Assembly: GCF_001705515.1 (NCBI RefSeq)
Contig: NZ_MDJS01000001.1
Coordinates: 2,046,001 to 2,110,000 of the forward strand
Origin: Mucilaginibacter sp. PPCGB 2223
Lineage (GTDB): Bacteria; Bacteroidota; Bacteroidia; Sphingobacteriales; Sphingobacteriaceae
DNA: 64,000 bases
Reading direction: 5' to 3'
Below the pieces are notes generated by a model. The model saw nothing but the letters and a program-made list of their open reading frames with translations, had not been told where the DNA came from and searched no databases. Made by a program: the position numbers and the translations under genes. Below are positions 1-7,912 of the stretch, one piece after another (position 1 is the stretch's first letter; each line of letters opens with the position of its first letter).

Positions 1-1157
1 AATTCGGCATGAACGATATCCGGCACATACCGGTTATGCTGCGTCTCGGAATAATGTACCGTGTCATTCGGCAAAAAAACAGTCGTTCCCTGGCTGTAGT
101 CCTGTTTTTGCGTATCGTGCAGGTAGTAGGCATTTAGTTTGAGCTGAACACCTTTGTTCAGGTTCACCAAATTGTTTAGGTTTAAGATCCCTGCCTGGTT
201 AAACAGGTAGCGGTTCCCGGCCAAAGCGGGCGTACTGACCGGCCCGAGCGAAAGCACCGCCGGCGGCACGCTATTGTCGATACGCTGCATATAATCGTTG
301 GAATTGTGCGACAACAGGTCCTGTGTCAGGTCATAACCGATGTTGTTGCCGTTCAGGTAGTTGATCGCCTTGTATTTGTCCTTGAACAGCATCGCGTTCA
401 GCTCCACATCATAATTACCGGGCAAACCGGCACCGATGGTTTCCTGGCCAATCACCTGCAGTTTCGCGCCTTTTTTAATGGTTAGGTTTAAAGCGACGTC
501 ATCGCTCATCACCTTATTTTGCAATGCCTTAATCGGTTGATTGTTCTGCAGCACTTGTACCTGGTCAACCACGCCCTGCGGAATGGTATTGGTGGCGATG
601 CTGTATTTATCGTCCAGCAGGTTATCCCCACCGATGTACACCGTACTGATCGGCTTATTGTTATAGCTGATCGTCCCGTCGGCGGCAACGGTGATGCCGG
701 GCAGTTTTTTGATGATCTCGCCGATGGTCCTGTCCTGCGGGTTGGCAAACTCGGATACTTTGTAACTCAGCGTATCGCCATTGACACGCAGGACCGGCCG
801 GCTGCTTTTGATCACCACGGTCTGCAATTGGTTTACAGCATTCTGTAGTACAAAATCAACAGTTCCCGTACTGGTAACGCCTTTGACCTGGTTTTTGTAG
901 CCCATGCTTCGCACTTCTACGGCAAGACTATCCGGGTGTTGCCCCTGCGGAAACGCCAGCGTATAAGTACCATCATCAGCCGTGGTCGTGTAAGCGACGA
1001 TCGCGTTGCTGGCCTTGTTTTTCAGGCTGACGGTGGCGTACGGTGCAGCTTTCCCGGTACTGTCTTTAACCGTTCCCCGGATGTTTCCCTGCGCAAAACA
1101 GAGCGAAGAAAGCACCATGCCGCATAGTAGCAGTAGGAAGAATTTGATAGGACACAT
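1..1157 (-). CDS. TonB-dependent receptor-like outer-membrane protein, 3' part outside window
   Basis: Outer-membrane protein of the large Bacteroidota group with a carboxypeptidase-regulatory-like N-domain followed by a plug and a beta-barrel. I translated it by hand from the ATG at 1155-1157. It begins MCPIKFFLLLLCGM, a signal peptide ending near CFAQ. A domain with the NIRGTVKDSTGKAAPYATV pattern follows (about residues 22-110), then plug-like segments (TIGEIIKKLPGI, VYIGGDNLLDDKYS, MSDDVALNLTIKKG) and barrel-like strands. The reading frame stays open to base 1, so about 385 residues are visible and the C-terminus is missing. The start lies 2 bp after the stop of the GLPGLI gene, so the two are very probably one operon. 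Substrate cannot be told. The family call is confident; active TonB-driven import is inference, because some relatives lack a TonB box. Confidence 0.8.
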   Translation of the reverse strand, partial: MCPIKFFLLLLCGMVLSSLCFAQGNIRGTVKDSTGKAAPYATVSLKNKASNAIVAYTTTADDGTYTLAFPQGQHPDSLAVEVRSMGYKNQVKGVTSTGTVDFVLQNAVNQLQTVVIKSSRPVLRVNGDTLSYKVSEFANPQDRTIGEIIKKLPGITVAADGTISYNNKPISTVYIGGDNLLDDKYSIATNTIPQGVVDQVQVLQNNQPIKALQNKVMSDDVALNLTIKKGAKLQVIGQETIGAGLPGNYDVELNAMLFKDKYKAINYLNGNNIGYDLTQDLLSHNSNDYMQRIDNSVPPAVLSLGPVSTPALAGNRYLFNQAGILNLNNLVNLNKGVQLKLNAYYLHDTQKQDYSQGTTVFLPNDTVHYSETQHNRYVPDIVHAE

Positions 1158-1159
1158 GC

Positions 1160-2059
1160 TTATTTTTCAGGTAATTCTACCGGGTTATTCATCACCGGAC
1201 GGGCCGGACCAGGGCCCGCCTTGACCATAATATGATCCGCTTTAGGACCATTAGCGGCGTTCATCGCTTGCAGCACACCATTAGGGTTTTTTCTCAACGC
1301 CTCCTTCACTTTCTCGAATTCCTTCTCCGTGGTTTTGATCGCCCTCGGCGGCGGCGCGATCAGATTCATGTCATCATCCAGGTCACGCGCTATCGGGGGT
1401 ACATCTTTTTCATCAACCGCAGGTCCGCTATTCGGTGGCGTAGGGATCGTTTTCTCTACCCCGTCAAATTGAAAGACCACTTCATTTTTTGAGTCGCGGG
1501 CATCTACGATCACGCCGGGCAAGCCGTTCAACTTCCATGGCCCCGTATGCACCGGCAGATCGGGGCAATACCATACGATATAATCCCGGCCTTTAAAATG
1601 ACCGGTGGCTTTCTGGCAATGCAAACCGCCGAAAGTTGCCGTGTCACCACTGGTTTTCCATTCAATGGCGGGCATCGGGCCTGTGACCGCATAGCTGTTG
1701 ACCAAGAGGTCTTCCTTGGTGACCAATTTTTTCTGATTCGGATACTGATAATATTCGGTGGGCGTACCCACCCCCTTTCTGTTGATCATCGGGCGCCCGT
1801 CGGGACTTGCTGCTACAGCCTCGGCAAACGCTTTCTTAAACTGCGCTTTATAGACGACCGCATCATAGCTCCTGTAGGCGCCGTCGCTGTTGCCAATGTA
1901 CAACACCATGTTTTCTGTAAAGGGATGCGCCCGGTTGGCGGTGTCCTGTACCCACGAATACTTGTAATGGATCATCATTCGCGCGATATCCGTTTTTTGG
2001 GCCCTGCCAGCGACGACCGCCAACACCAGGGTTGCGGTGATCAGTAATTGCTTTTTCAT
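1160..2059 (-). CDS. GLPGLI family protein
   Basis: Secreted or periplasmic protein of the GLPGLI family, whose biochemical role is not established. The name motif is visible as WKLNGLPGVIVDARDSKN in the second half. The protein starts MKKQLLITATLVLAVVAGRAQ-like with a clear signal peptide. I chose the ATG at 2057-2059 because the longer in-frame alternative, a TTG at 2078-2080, puts eight extra residues ahead of a good signal sequence. Length is about 299 residues, normal for the family. Family members usually sit beside a carboxypeptidase-regulatory/TonB-type receptor, and here such a receptor follows after 2 bp. Expression is divergent from the LytS-like kinase; the gap between the two genes is about 190 bp and could hold both promoters. 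Confidence 0.85.
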   Translation of the reverse strand: MKKQLLITATLVLAVVAGRAQKTDIARMMIHYKYSWVQDTANRAHPFTENMVLYIGNSDGAYRSYDAVVYKAQFKKAFAEAVAASPDGRPMINRKGVGTPTEYYQYPNQKKLVTKEDLLVNSYAVTGPMPAIEWKTSGDTATFGGLHCQKATGHFKGRDYIVWYCPDLPVHTGPWKLNGLPGVIVDARDSKNEVVFQFDGVEKTIPTPPNSGPAVDEKDVPPIARDLDDDMNLIAPPPRAIKTTEKEFEKVKEALRKNPNGVLQAMNAANGPKADHIMVKAGPGPARPVMNNPVELPEK

Positions 2060-2252
2060 CTTCCTAATAATTTTAAGCAATACTATTTTTTACACCTCAG
2101 CTCCTAAAAACTTTGGTACGAACACCATTTTTAAGCGGTTGAAACAGCGATATTTGTTATTTGGGATTTCAAAAAAGCGTAGTTTACACCCTAATCACCT
2201 GGTTTGGTCACCTAAATTTTTAAGCCGATCCCGGTGTCTTACTTTTGTTGGC

Positions 2253-3515
2253 ATGTTTAAGATCAGGAAGAAAGACTGGATAGCGATCGCGCTCCATATC
2301 GCGTTTTGGGCCGGCGTTTTTTACACCGTGCTGTCGCTTACGCAGCCGTATATCAAAATGCGTATAGACAATAATGGTCAAATCCTGGACGAAGATATCA
2401 GTCATCCTTTATCGCCGCATATCTTTCTCACACTCGGTTTCCTGATCGTGTTATTTTATAGCGATATCTTCTGGCTGCTAAAGCAAGCGCTTCACTATAA
2501 GCATCTATTGATCAGGGTAATTTTACCCGTTGCCTGGTTTGGCCTCATCTTCGGGGCAGATTGTTACGTGAATGCCTTGTTGCCGGCGCCGAAAAAATAC
2601 GATACGATGGTGATGGCACCGCAGTTCAACGACGATCGCACAGTTCCTGGTAAAGCAACCGACACGGTGAAGAGCCCGGCTGCCCACCCCGGTAATGGTA
2701 ATGTGATTATGAGACAAGCTGATCATCCCCGACTTGGTGGTCATGTCAGCCGTGACGATGTTCAAAGAGAGGTCGTGCGTCAGCAATCCAGGCCCTTTTT
2801 ATTTGCAGCAGACGGGTTCTCAGATACCTTATTGTTCATTTTCATCGTTATATTCGGTCTCTCCATAGCCTATTTCTTTTTAAAAGAATGGTCGAGGGTA
2901 GAAAAAATGCGCTCGGAACTGGCAGCTGTACAATTGGATACCGAGGTTAAATTCTTAAAGTCGCAGGTGAACCCGCATTTCCTGTTCAATACGCTCAACA
3001 ACCTGTTCTCCATGGCGCAAAAAAAAGGTAATGACAGCCTTGCCGACGGCATTTCCAAGCTGGCAGGCATGATGCGCTACATGATCTATGAAAGCAACGA
3101 AGACAAAGTGCCCTTAGCAAAAGAAATAGCATACCTGGAGGATTGTATCCTGCTGAACAAGCTGCGTTATGCGGATAACGAGGCGGTAGTGCAATTCGGC
3201 TATCCTGCTGATACCAAGGGCGTGCTCATCGCGCCGATGCTTTTCATTCCGTTTGTGGAGAATGCCTTTAAACACGGTATACGGATAGGCGAGTCATCCG
3301 AGATTACTATTGCTATTGCGATAACCAACTACTATCTGACCTTTACCTGCACCAACACCATTTATAGCGTCAAAAAAATGGAGCAGGAAAAGGGTGGCAT
3401 CGGCCTGGAGAATGTGAAAAGAAGGCTGGATCTATTATACCCGGGGAAATACGAATTATTTACAAAAACCGATGATAACAGGTATATTGTCAACCTTGGA
3501 ATTACTTTAGCATGA
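2253..3515 (+). CDS. LytS-type sensor histidine kinase (His_kinase family)
   Basis: Inner-membrane sensor kinase that should phosphorylate the LytTR regulator encoded next to it. Four hydrophobic segments (about residues 8-28, 55-75, 86-106 and 205-227) surround a polar loop at about 110-200. The short His_kinase domain carries QVNPHFLFNTLNNL with phospho-acceptor His242, and the ATPase part shows PFVENAFKHG and GGIGLENVKRRL. I chose ATG 2253, giving MFKIRKKDW and 420 residues. The frame is open upstream to 2037, but that extension overlaps the divergent GLPGLI gene and lacks kinase features. TACTTTTG at 2240-2247 resembles a Bacteroidota -7 box just before the start, which would make a leaderless message; I saw no good -33 box. 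The signal is unknown. Confidence 0.88.
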   Translation: MFKIRKKDWIAIALHIAFWAGVFYTVLSLTQPYIKMRIDNNGQILDEDISHPLSPHIFLTLGFLIVLFYSDIFWLLKQALHYKHLLIRVILPVAWFGLIFGADCYVNALLPAPKKYDTMVMAPQFNDDRTVPGKATDTVKSPAAHPGNGNVIMRQADHPRLGGHVSRDDVQREVVRQQSRPFLFAADGFSDTLLFIFIVIFGLSIAYFFLKEWSRVEKMRSELAAVQLDTEVKFLKSQVNPHFLFNTLNNLFSMAQKKGNDSLADGISKLAGMMRYMIYESNEDKVPLAKEIAYLEDCILLNKLRYADNEAVVQFGYPADTKGVLIAPMLFIPFVENAFKHGIRIGESSEITIAIAITNYYLTFTCTNTIYSVKKMEQEKGGIGLENVKRRLDLLYPGKYELFTKTDDNRYIVNLGITLA

Positions 3516-4204
3516 ATTGCATAGCCATTGACGACGAGCCCAAAGCACTGGAGGTGATCGAAAGGTATTGCCTTAAAAGCGACCTGACCAACCTGAAAGC
3601 CACTTTTCGTGAACCGGTGAAAGCCATTGAATTTCTTCATAAAGAAAAGATAGATCTCATCTTTCTCGACATCAACATGCCCGACCTGAACGGCATGCAG
3701 TTGCTACAAACGCTGGCCTCAAAACCGATGGTCATTTTCACCACCGCTTACAGCAATTACGCGGTGGAGAGCTATAACCTGAATGCCGTCGATTACCTGT
3801 TAAAGCCCATTACTTTTGAGCGTTTCCTGGCAGCGGTCAATAAGGCGTTAAACTTTAGTTCATTAAAAAACGAAACGGTCAAAGAAGCAGAAAACGGCAC
3901 CGTCTTTATCAAAAGCGGCCCACAAACCTACCAGGTAAAGGTGGCCGATATTTTGTATTTGGAAAAAGATGGCAATTATATTACCGTTCACCTGAAGGAT
4001 AAAAAGGTACTGGTACGGGAAAATATGAGTGACATTTTTGACCTGGTACCGGCTGCAAGCTTTGTGCGGGTACACAAATCATACGTGGTGGCCATCAAGC
4101 ATATCACTATGATAGAGGTGCACCAATTAACGGTAAGCGGCCAAAAAATTCCAGTTGGAAGCAGCTATCGCGACGACTTGCGTAACCGCCTGGGGCTGGC
4201 GTAA
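3512..4204 (+). CDS. LytTR-family response regulator
   Basis: Cytoplasmic transcription regulator, partner of the upstream kinase. The receiver domain covers about residues 1-115, with the acidic pair at D7/D8, phospho-acceptor D53 in IFLDINMPDLNG, and the conserved lysine in LLKPI. The LytTR DNA-binding domain covers about 130-228 (ADILYLEKDGNYITVHL, RVHKSYVVAIKHI). The ATG overlaps the kinase stop codon (ATGA at 3512-3515), so the genes are translationally coupled. At 230 residues the length is typical. LytTR regulators bind spaced direct repeats; I could not identify a convincing target nearby. The divergent GLPGLI/receptor operon is a natural candidate, by position only. Confidence 0.92.
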   Translation: MNCIAIDDEPKALEVIERYCLKSDLTNLKATFREPVKAIEFLHKEKIDLIFLDINMPDLNGMQLLQTLASKPMVIFTTAYSNYAVESYNLNAVDYLLKPITFERFLAAVNKALNFSSLKNETVKEAENGTVFIKSGPQTYQVKVADILYLEKDGNYITVHLKDKKVLVRENMSDIFDLVPAASFVRVHKSYVVAIKHITMIEVHQLTVSGQKIPVGSSYRDDLRNRLGLA

Positions 4205-4354
4205 CCTTCAAGCCGTTCTTTTATTAGACGAGAACATTTAAACCTTTGAAACTGGATGAAGGTCCGACAAACGGGGGACTTGGCGATACCCGACACTTTG
4301 CCCCCTATTTATTTGATTATCAACAAAATAGCACACAATCAACTGAAAAAAATT

Positions 4355-4398
4355 GTCTAATTTACTGATTTTCACCACAATAAATCAATAAATTAGAC
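4355..4398. repeat. 44-bp near-perfect inverted repeat
   Basis: The left arm GTCTAATTTACTGATTT (4355-4371) pairs with bases 4382-4398 at 16 of 17 positions, around a 10-base loop. There is no U-run in either direction, so it is not an ordinary intrinsic terminator. It lies alone in AT-rich non-coding DNA between the LytTR gene and a broken DUF4287 gene. It may be a transposon end, a miniature element or a protein-binding dyad. Short GATAG/CTATC motifs recur just downstream at about 4475-4545. Confidence 0.6.
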
Positions 4399-4570
4399 GA
4401 TTTGAAGTGGAGCGGCGCGGCTTGGTGGAAATCTGGCGAAACGAAAATGAACAAGTTTTCGTGGTGTTGCCGGATAGCTCGATAGGATGATAGTTTGCTA
4501 TATTTTTAGTTTGATAGGAAGCTAAAATGCTATCAGTTTTTATTTAGTTTTATGGTATCATAATAAAAAA

Positions 4571-4797
4571 ATGAGTACGATAAACTTACCGGCATACTTT
4601 GAAACCATTAAAAAGAAAACAGGGAAGAGACCGGAAGACTTTAAGTTGCTGGCAGAAGAAAAAGGCTGGTGGCTAATGGAAGCTTCAAGCCGACTGTTAA
4701 GGCTATGGATGTTTTCAATTGGTTGAAAGATGATTATGGCTTGAGACGGGGACATGGAATGGCCATTTACCATGGTTTGAAAGAGGGTCTGGTTTGA
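4571..4797 (+). pseudogene. DUF4287 domain protein, frameshifted
   Basis: The start MSTINLPAYFETIKKKTGK and the following RPEDFKLLAEEKG match the small DUF4287 family, which has no known biochemical function. After the A-rich run near 4660-4667 the frame goes off and stops early. In the -1 frame the family's second half continues cleanly: SFKPTVKAMDVFNWLKDDYG, then HGMAIYHGLKEGLV and a stop at 4795-4797. Joined, the product would have about 75 residues, the usual family size. One missing base in or just after GAAGAAAAAGG explains it. The A-run has only five As, so programmed slippage looks unlikely. A real mutation or a sequencing error in a homopolymer are both possible. It sits within a decaying accessory stretch. 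Confidence 0.7.
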
Positions 4798-4815
4798 TGT
4801 TTTTTTGGTTCTGAA

Positions 4816-4849
4816 TTTGCTATTCAGTTTATATTATTTTGTATCTTTG
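4816..4849 (+). promoter_or_regulatory. Predicted Bacteroidota housekeeping promoter
   Basis: TTTG at 4816-4819 and TATCTTTG at 4842-4849 match the Bacteroidota -33 (TTTG) and -7 (TAnnTTTG) boxes with a 22-base spacer, close to the usual 19-21. Transcription would begin near 4855. No open reading frame follows, but a hairpin-rich segment ending in a strong terminator does, which fits a small RNA gene. Confidence 0.5.
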
Positions 4850-4902
4850 TGGTATAAATAATTGTTCTTTAAGCGGTTTCAAACGGATACAAGGTGAAGG
4901 TA

Positions 4903-4924
4903 GGTACTACTTTCGGTACCCATA
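4903..4924. other. att-like motif copy 1
   Basis: GGTACT-N6-GGTACCCATA: two GGTAC half-sites facing each other around a 6-base spacer. Tyrosine-recombinase core sites have this layout. The 13 bases TTCGGTACCCATA (4912-4924) recur exactly at 5174-5186. The copy lies inside the candidate small RNA. Confidence 0.35.
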
Positions 4925-5028
4925 AAAGTTTGATTTGCTGTAAATTATTGATAATTAAGAAGTTTCTAATACGAAATACGATCCCAGCGGGATCACAGAG
5001 GTCAAAAAAAAGACCACTGATTTTTGGT

Positions 5029-5059
5029 AAGAGCTTCTTGAAAAAGAAGCTCTTTTTTT
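5029..5059 (+). terminator. Strong intrinsic terminator
   Basis: Perfect stem AAGAGCTTCTT / AAGAAGCTCTT with a GAAA tetraloop, running into seven Ts (5053-5059). It terminates plus-strand transcription and defines the 3' end of the candidate small RNA. Confidence 0.85.
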
Positions 5060-5164
5060 GTTCTTAGGCGTTTTTTAGCTAAAAACAAGGATGCCGGTAT
5101 ATCCGCCGTGAGCTTCTTTTTCAAAATTCCAATTAAAATTAAGGCAACTTCAGTCAAGGAAAAA

Positions 5165-5215
5165 GGTACCCTATTCGGTACCCATATGTTTTTTGTGATT
5201 TTTATGAGTACCGAA
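5165..5215. repeat. att-like motif copy 2 with inverted third arm
   Basis: GGTACC-N6-GGTACCCATA at 5165-5186 repeats the architecture of 4903-4924. A third, inverted copy TATGAGTACCGAA at 5203-5215 matches TTCGGTACCCATA with one mismatch, 16 bases away. It lies about 80 bp upstream of the integrase stub, where attP-type arm sites would be expected. Calling it an att site is inference. Confidence 0.4.
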
Positions 5216-5297
5216 TTGATCAGGTATGCATTAATCTACTTTGTATCAGTTTGATTTTCAGTTCAAAGAGCATGGTTTAACTTAAAAAATTTGAAGG

Positions 5298-5447
5298 ATG
5301 AAAATTAATGAAGAGTTGTCGATTTTATTTTGGTTGAAGCGGGATAAGGGTGGAGATTCCGTTAATATTGTTACGGCGACGGGTCTTCTTTTTTTAACTC
5401 TTCTCAGATGGAAAAGCGCTGAAGTTTCAGTGGTTTTTCGAAGGTAA
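5298..5447 (+). pseudogene. Tyrosine integrase, N-terminal fragment
   Basis: A 49-residue frame starting MKINEELSILFWLKRDKGG matches the typical beginning of Bacteroidota phage/ICE integrases, the arm-DNA-binding domain, where (I/L)LFWLKRDK is followed by a strand on extracellular-style repeats. After GGDSVNI the similarity fades, apart from a short WKSAEVSV stretch resembling the usual 'KRAEFSL' segment. It ends at TAA 5445-5447. The SAM-like and catalytic domains (R..HxxR..Y) are absent. I read it as the remains of an integrated element. It may alternatively be an unrelated short frame, but the N-terminal match plus the nearby att-like repeats make that less likely. Confidence 0.55.
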
Positions 5448-5820
5448 TCTGTTTTCCGTTATATAACTCTTGCAGCGCTTTCGGAGATAGATTTGAGTGG
5501 GTAATTAAAACGGGATCATCACCTTATAAATCCTTTCCATGGTTTTGCAAAAACAATAAACTTTAATGGTTAATACATGACTTTTTTATTATTAATACGG
5601 TTTGTGCTGTTTTTGTTTGACACAGCGCTATATACAATAAGTTAAGCGAACCCCGGGGGTAAATAAACAGCACCCGTCTTTATACAGGCGCTGTCTCTCA
5701 CTTTTAACTGACTTATAAAGAACTAAATAAAGACTTTTTTTAACCTATCAGCCAAACCGCAATTTCCTTTTCAGGGTATTAAAATCAGGCCTGGTTAATG
5801 TTGTACCGAAGCCAACCTAT
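5448..5820. other. Non-coding stretch with weak dyad
   Basis: I see no gene here. GACACAGCGC (5619-5628) and GCGCTGTCTC (5688-5697) form an imperfect inverted repeat (9 of 10) about 60 bases apart, enclosing a CCCCGGGG palindrome. No clear terminator for the dsbD operon, which ends at 5821 on the minus strand, could be found. Confidence 0.4.
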
Positions 5821-7449
5821 TTATTTGCCGGCATAAGCTTTAACTCCACTATCTAAAAATTTCAAATAATTCACCGGGTCGTAATCAGCCCCACCGGGCT
5901 GCACCAACAGGTTGCCTTCATTATCCAGCAAAACATAAAATGGCTGCGAGTTAGCCTGAAACTTCGTTGCTTCCAGGTCGCTCCACTTATTACCGATGGT
6001 TTTAATATGCCTGCCTTGCAGCGTGGTGGTTTGTTCGTTAGCTGCCAAATCAGTTTTATCATCAACATATAGTTGGATCAAAACATAATCCTGTGTGATA
6101 CGCTGGTAAACAGTCTTATCCGTCCACACGTTGGCTTCCATTTTGCGGCAGTTAACACAAGCATGGCCTGTAAAATCTATCATCACCGGCTTATGCACCT
6201 TTTTGGCATAGGCCATGCCCTCGTCATAATCAAAATAGGGGTTAAAACCTTTGGGCTTATCAAACAGGTTAGCATATTTGTGCACCGGTCCATCATCCGC
6301 CGGCTTTGCACCTGCCGAACCCACGGTATACAGGTCAAAATCCTGGGTCGATTGCGGCGGCAGTAATGCCGATATTGATTTTAAGGGGGCTCCCCATAGA
6401 CCGGGCACCAAATAAATGGTAAATGCAAATACCACGATGGCCACAAACAACCGGGGGACCGAGATATGACTTAATTCGCTATCGTGAGCGAACTTTAGCT
6501 TACCCAACAAATAAAGTCCCGCTAAGGCAGCTATCGCTATCCACAGCACTAAAAACACCTCCCGGTCAAGGAAATGCCAGTGATAGGCCAGATCAACGTT
6601 CGACAAAAATTTAAATGCCAGCGCTAACTCCAAAAAACCTAACATTACTTTCACGCTATTGAGCCAGCCGCCTGATCTCGGCAACGAAGCCATCAGGCTT
6701 GGGAACATGGCAAACAAAGCAAAAGGTATGGCTAATGCAAACGAAAAACCGAACATGCCTACTGCCGGTCCCAATAATGCACCTGTAGTGGCGGCTTGTA
6801 CCAACAACCCACCTATGATTGGACCGGTACAGCTAAAAGACACCAAAGCAAGCGTGGCCGCCATAAAGAAAATGCCCGCCCAGCCTCCCCTATTGGAGTT
6901 TGCATCCATTTTATTGATCCAGGAGTTAGGCAATGTCAGTTCGAATGCCCCCAGGAACGAAGCAGCAAATACAACCAATAGTAAAAAGAAGAAGAAATTA
7001 AAAATACCGTTAGTCGATAAGCCGTTAAGTGCATCGGCACCAAATAACACCGTAACCAGCAAGCCGATTATTACGTAGATGGAAATAATAGAAAAGCCAT
7101 AGATCAGGGCTTTACTTACCCCCGTACGCCTATCATCGCCGCTTTTAGTAAAAAAACTCACTGTCATGGGCAACATAGGATAGATACAGGGCATTAACAA
7201 TGCTGCAAAACCACCCAGTAAACCGGCGATAAATATGGCCCATAAGCTGCGTTTTTCCTGGCGGTTATCCGTCTTTTGTATTCGTGTTACTTTCTCAGGA
7301 ACCTTCGTCACTACAGTATCTGCCGAAACGGTCGTAAACTGCACTCCGGCGGTCGAAACGGTATCCTGGCTTAACACCACTGCCGGGAAGCCCACAAATA
7401 AGGCTAATGCAGCCACTACGAACAATAATAGTTTAAGTTTACTTAGCAT
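5821..7449 (-). CDS. dsbD: DsbD-type thiol:disulfide interchange protein (membrane and C-terminal domains)
   Basis: Moves reducing equivalents from cytoplasmic thioredoxin across the inner membrane to periplasmic proteins. After a signal/first membrane segment, the DsbD transmembrane domain spans about residues 70-360. It holds the two redox cysteines expected there: C88 in LLMPCIYPMLP and C207 in SFSCTGPIIGG. A thioredoxin-like C-terminal domain (about 400-542) carries HACVNCRKME (C431, C434). The usual N-terminal DsbD domain is missing and is supplied by the separate gene just upstream, one base away. Length is 542 residues. The operon starts with a cysteine-synthase-like gene, linking it to sulfur or thiol balance. 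The family call is firm; electron flow to the separate N-domain protein is inferred. Confidence 0.92.
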   Translation of the reverse strand: MLSKLKLLLFVVAALALFVGFPAVVLSQDTVSTAGVQFTTVSADTVVTKVPEKVTRIQKTDNRQEKRSLWAIFIAGLLGGFAALLMPCIYPMLPMTVSFFTKSGDDRRTGVSKALIYGFSIISIYVIIGLLVTVLFGADALNGLSTNGIFNFFFFLLLVVFAASFLGAFELTLPNSWINKMDANSNRGGWAGIFFMAATLALVSFSCTGPIIGGLLVQAATTGALLGPAVGMFGFSFALAIPFALFAMFPSLMASLPRSGGWLNSVKVMLGFLELALAFKFLSNVDLAYHWHFLDREVFLVLWIAIAALAGLYLLGKLKFAHDSELSHISVPRLFVAIVVFAFTIYLVPGLWGAPLKSISALLPPQSTQDFDLYTVGSAGAKPADDGPVHKYANLFDKPKGFNPYFDYDEGMAYAKKVHKPVMIDFTGHACVNCRKMEANVWTDKTVYQRITQDYVLIQLYVDDKTDLAANEQTTTLQGRHIKTIGNKWSDLEATKFQANSQPFYVLLDNEGNLLVQPGGADYDPVNYLKFLDSGVKAYAGK

Positions 7450-7450
7450 C

Positions 7451-7897
7451 TTATTTAACCATTATGCTAAAGTCCAGATCTTCGGGGGGCAGGCACTGAT
7501 GATCGTTACAGGTCATGTATTGTAAAGTGCCTTTTACGGTTACCTGCCCGGCCTTTAGTTTAACCCTTTGCTGAAAAATCACTTCGTGTTCAAAAAAGCT
7601 CACATCCATATTAAAAACCTTTTCGTTCCGTGTAATGGGTGTTGGTTCGATGGTCTTACCAACGAGGGTGTATAACTTTGAAGCGGGAAAAGTAAACGTG
7701 GTTTTAACAGGCCCGCCCTCTTTCACTGTTTGTGAATAGAGATGCCAGCCTTCGTCAATGGTGGCCTTCATCAATACCACAGCTTCATCTTTACTGATCT
7801 TTTTAGCTCCATAACTCCAGTGAACAGGGGTTAATATCTGCGCTTTTACTAACGTGCCGCTAACAATCAGGATAGCGATTATGAGTATTTTTTTCAT
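7451..7897 (-). CDS. Stand-alone DsbD N-terminal domain protein
   Basis: Periplasmic redox carrier of the DsbD-alpha/DsbC type. It has a signal peptide (MKKILIIAILIVSGTLVKAQ) and an immunoglobulin-like domain with LYSQTVKEGGPVKTTFTF and the cysteine pair in YMTCNDHQCLPPEDLDF. That pair corresponds to the redox cysteines of the E. coli DsbD N-domain (CxxxxxC there, CxxxxC here by eye). The product has 148 residues. Its stop codon precedes the dsbD start by one base, so it is a split version of a single-chain DsbD. Its partners would be periplasmic oxidoreductases such as the TlpA-like proteins at 9690 and 28612; that link is inference. Confidence 0.85.
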   Translation of the reverse strand: MKKILIIAILIVSGTLVKAQILTPVHWSYGAKKISKDEAVVLMKATIDEGWHLYSQTVKEGGPVKTTFTFPASKLYTLVGKTIEPTPITRNEKVFNMDVSFFEHEVIFQQRVKLKAGQVTVKGTLQYMTCNDHQCLPPEDLDFSIMVK

Positions 7898-7912
7898 ATG
7901 AGAGTGTTTTTA

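Larger units (their letters stand above)
4856..5059 (+). ncRNA. Candidate structured small RNA, about 200 nt
   Basis: A predicted promoter precedes this stretch and an intrinsic terminator ends it; no start codon opens a frame of useful length. The last 80 bases contain three successive hairpins: GATCCC-agc-GGGATC (4980-4994), CAGaGGTC with an eight-A loop and GACCaCTG (4996-5019, one A/A mismatch), and the terminator stem (5029-5054). The 5' part carries an att-like motif (4903-4924). I do not recognise an RNA family. It could be a stand-alone regulatory RNA or a host RNA gene that served as an integration target, given the integrase stub at 5298. Boundaries are approximate. Confidence 0.4.

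Noticed and set aside
2203-2247. TTTG and TACTTTTG before the LytS-like kinase as a promoter pair
   Set aside because: The spacer of 33 bases is too long for the Bacteroidota -33/-7 arrangement; only the -7-like box is noted with the gene.
4650-4670. Programmed -1 frameshifting in the DUF4287 gene
   Set aside because: The run has only five As, and there is no proper X-XXY-YYZ slippery heptamer in the zero frame, nor a clear downstream stimulator.
4558-4773. Minus-strand frame of 71 codons
   Set aside because: It is antisense to the broken DUF4287 gene, whose two halves match the family on the plus strand.
5619-5697. Imperfect inverted repeat considered as a mobile-element border
   Set aside because: Only 9 of 10 positions pair over 60 bases, with no target duplication and no enclosed gene; kept only as a note in the intergenic entry.
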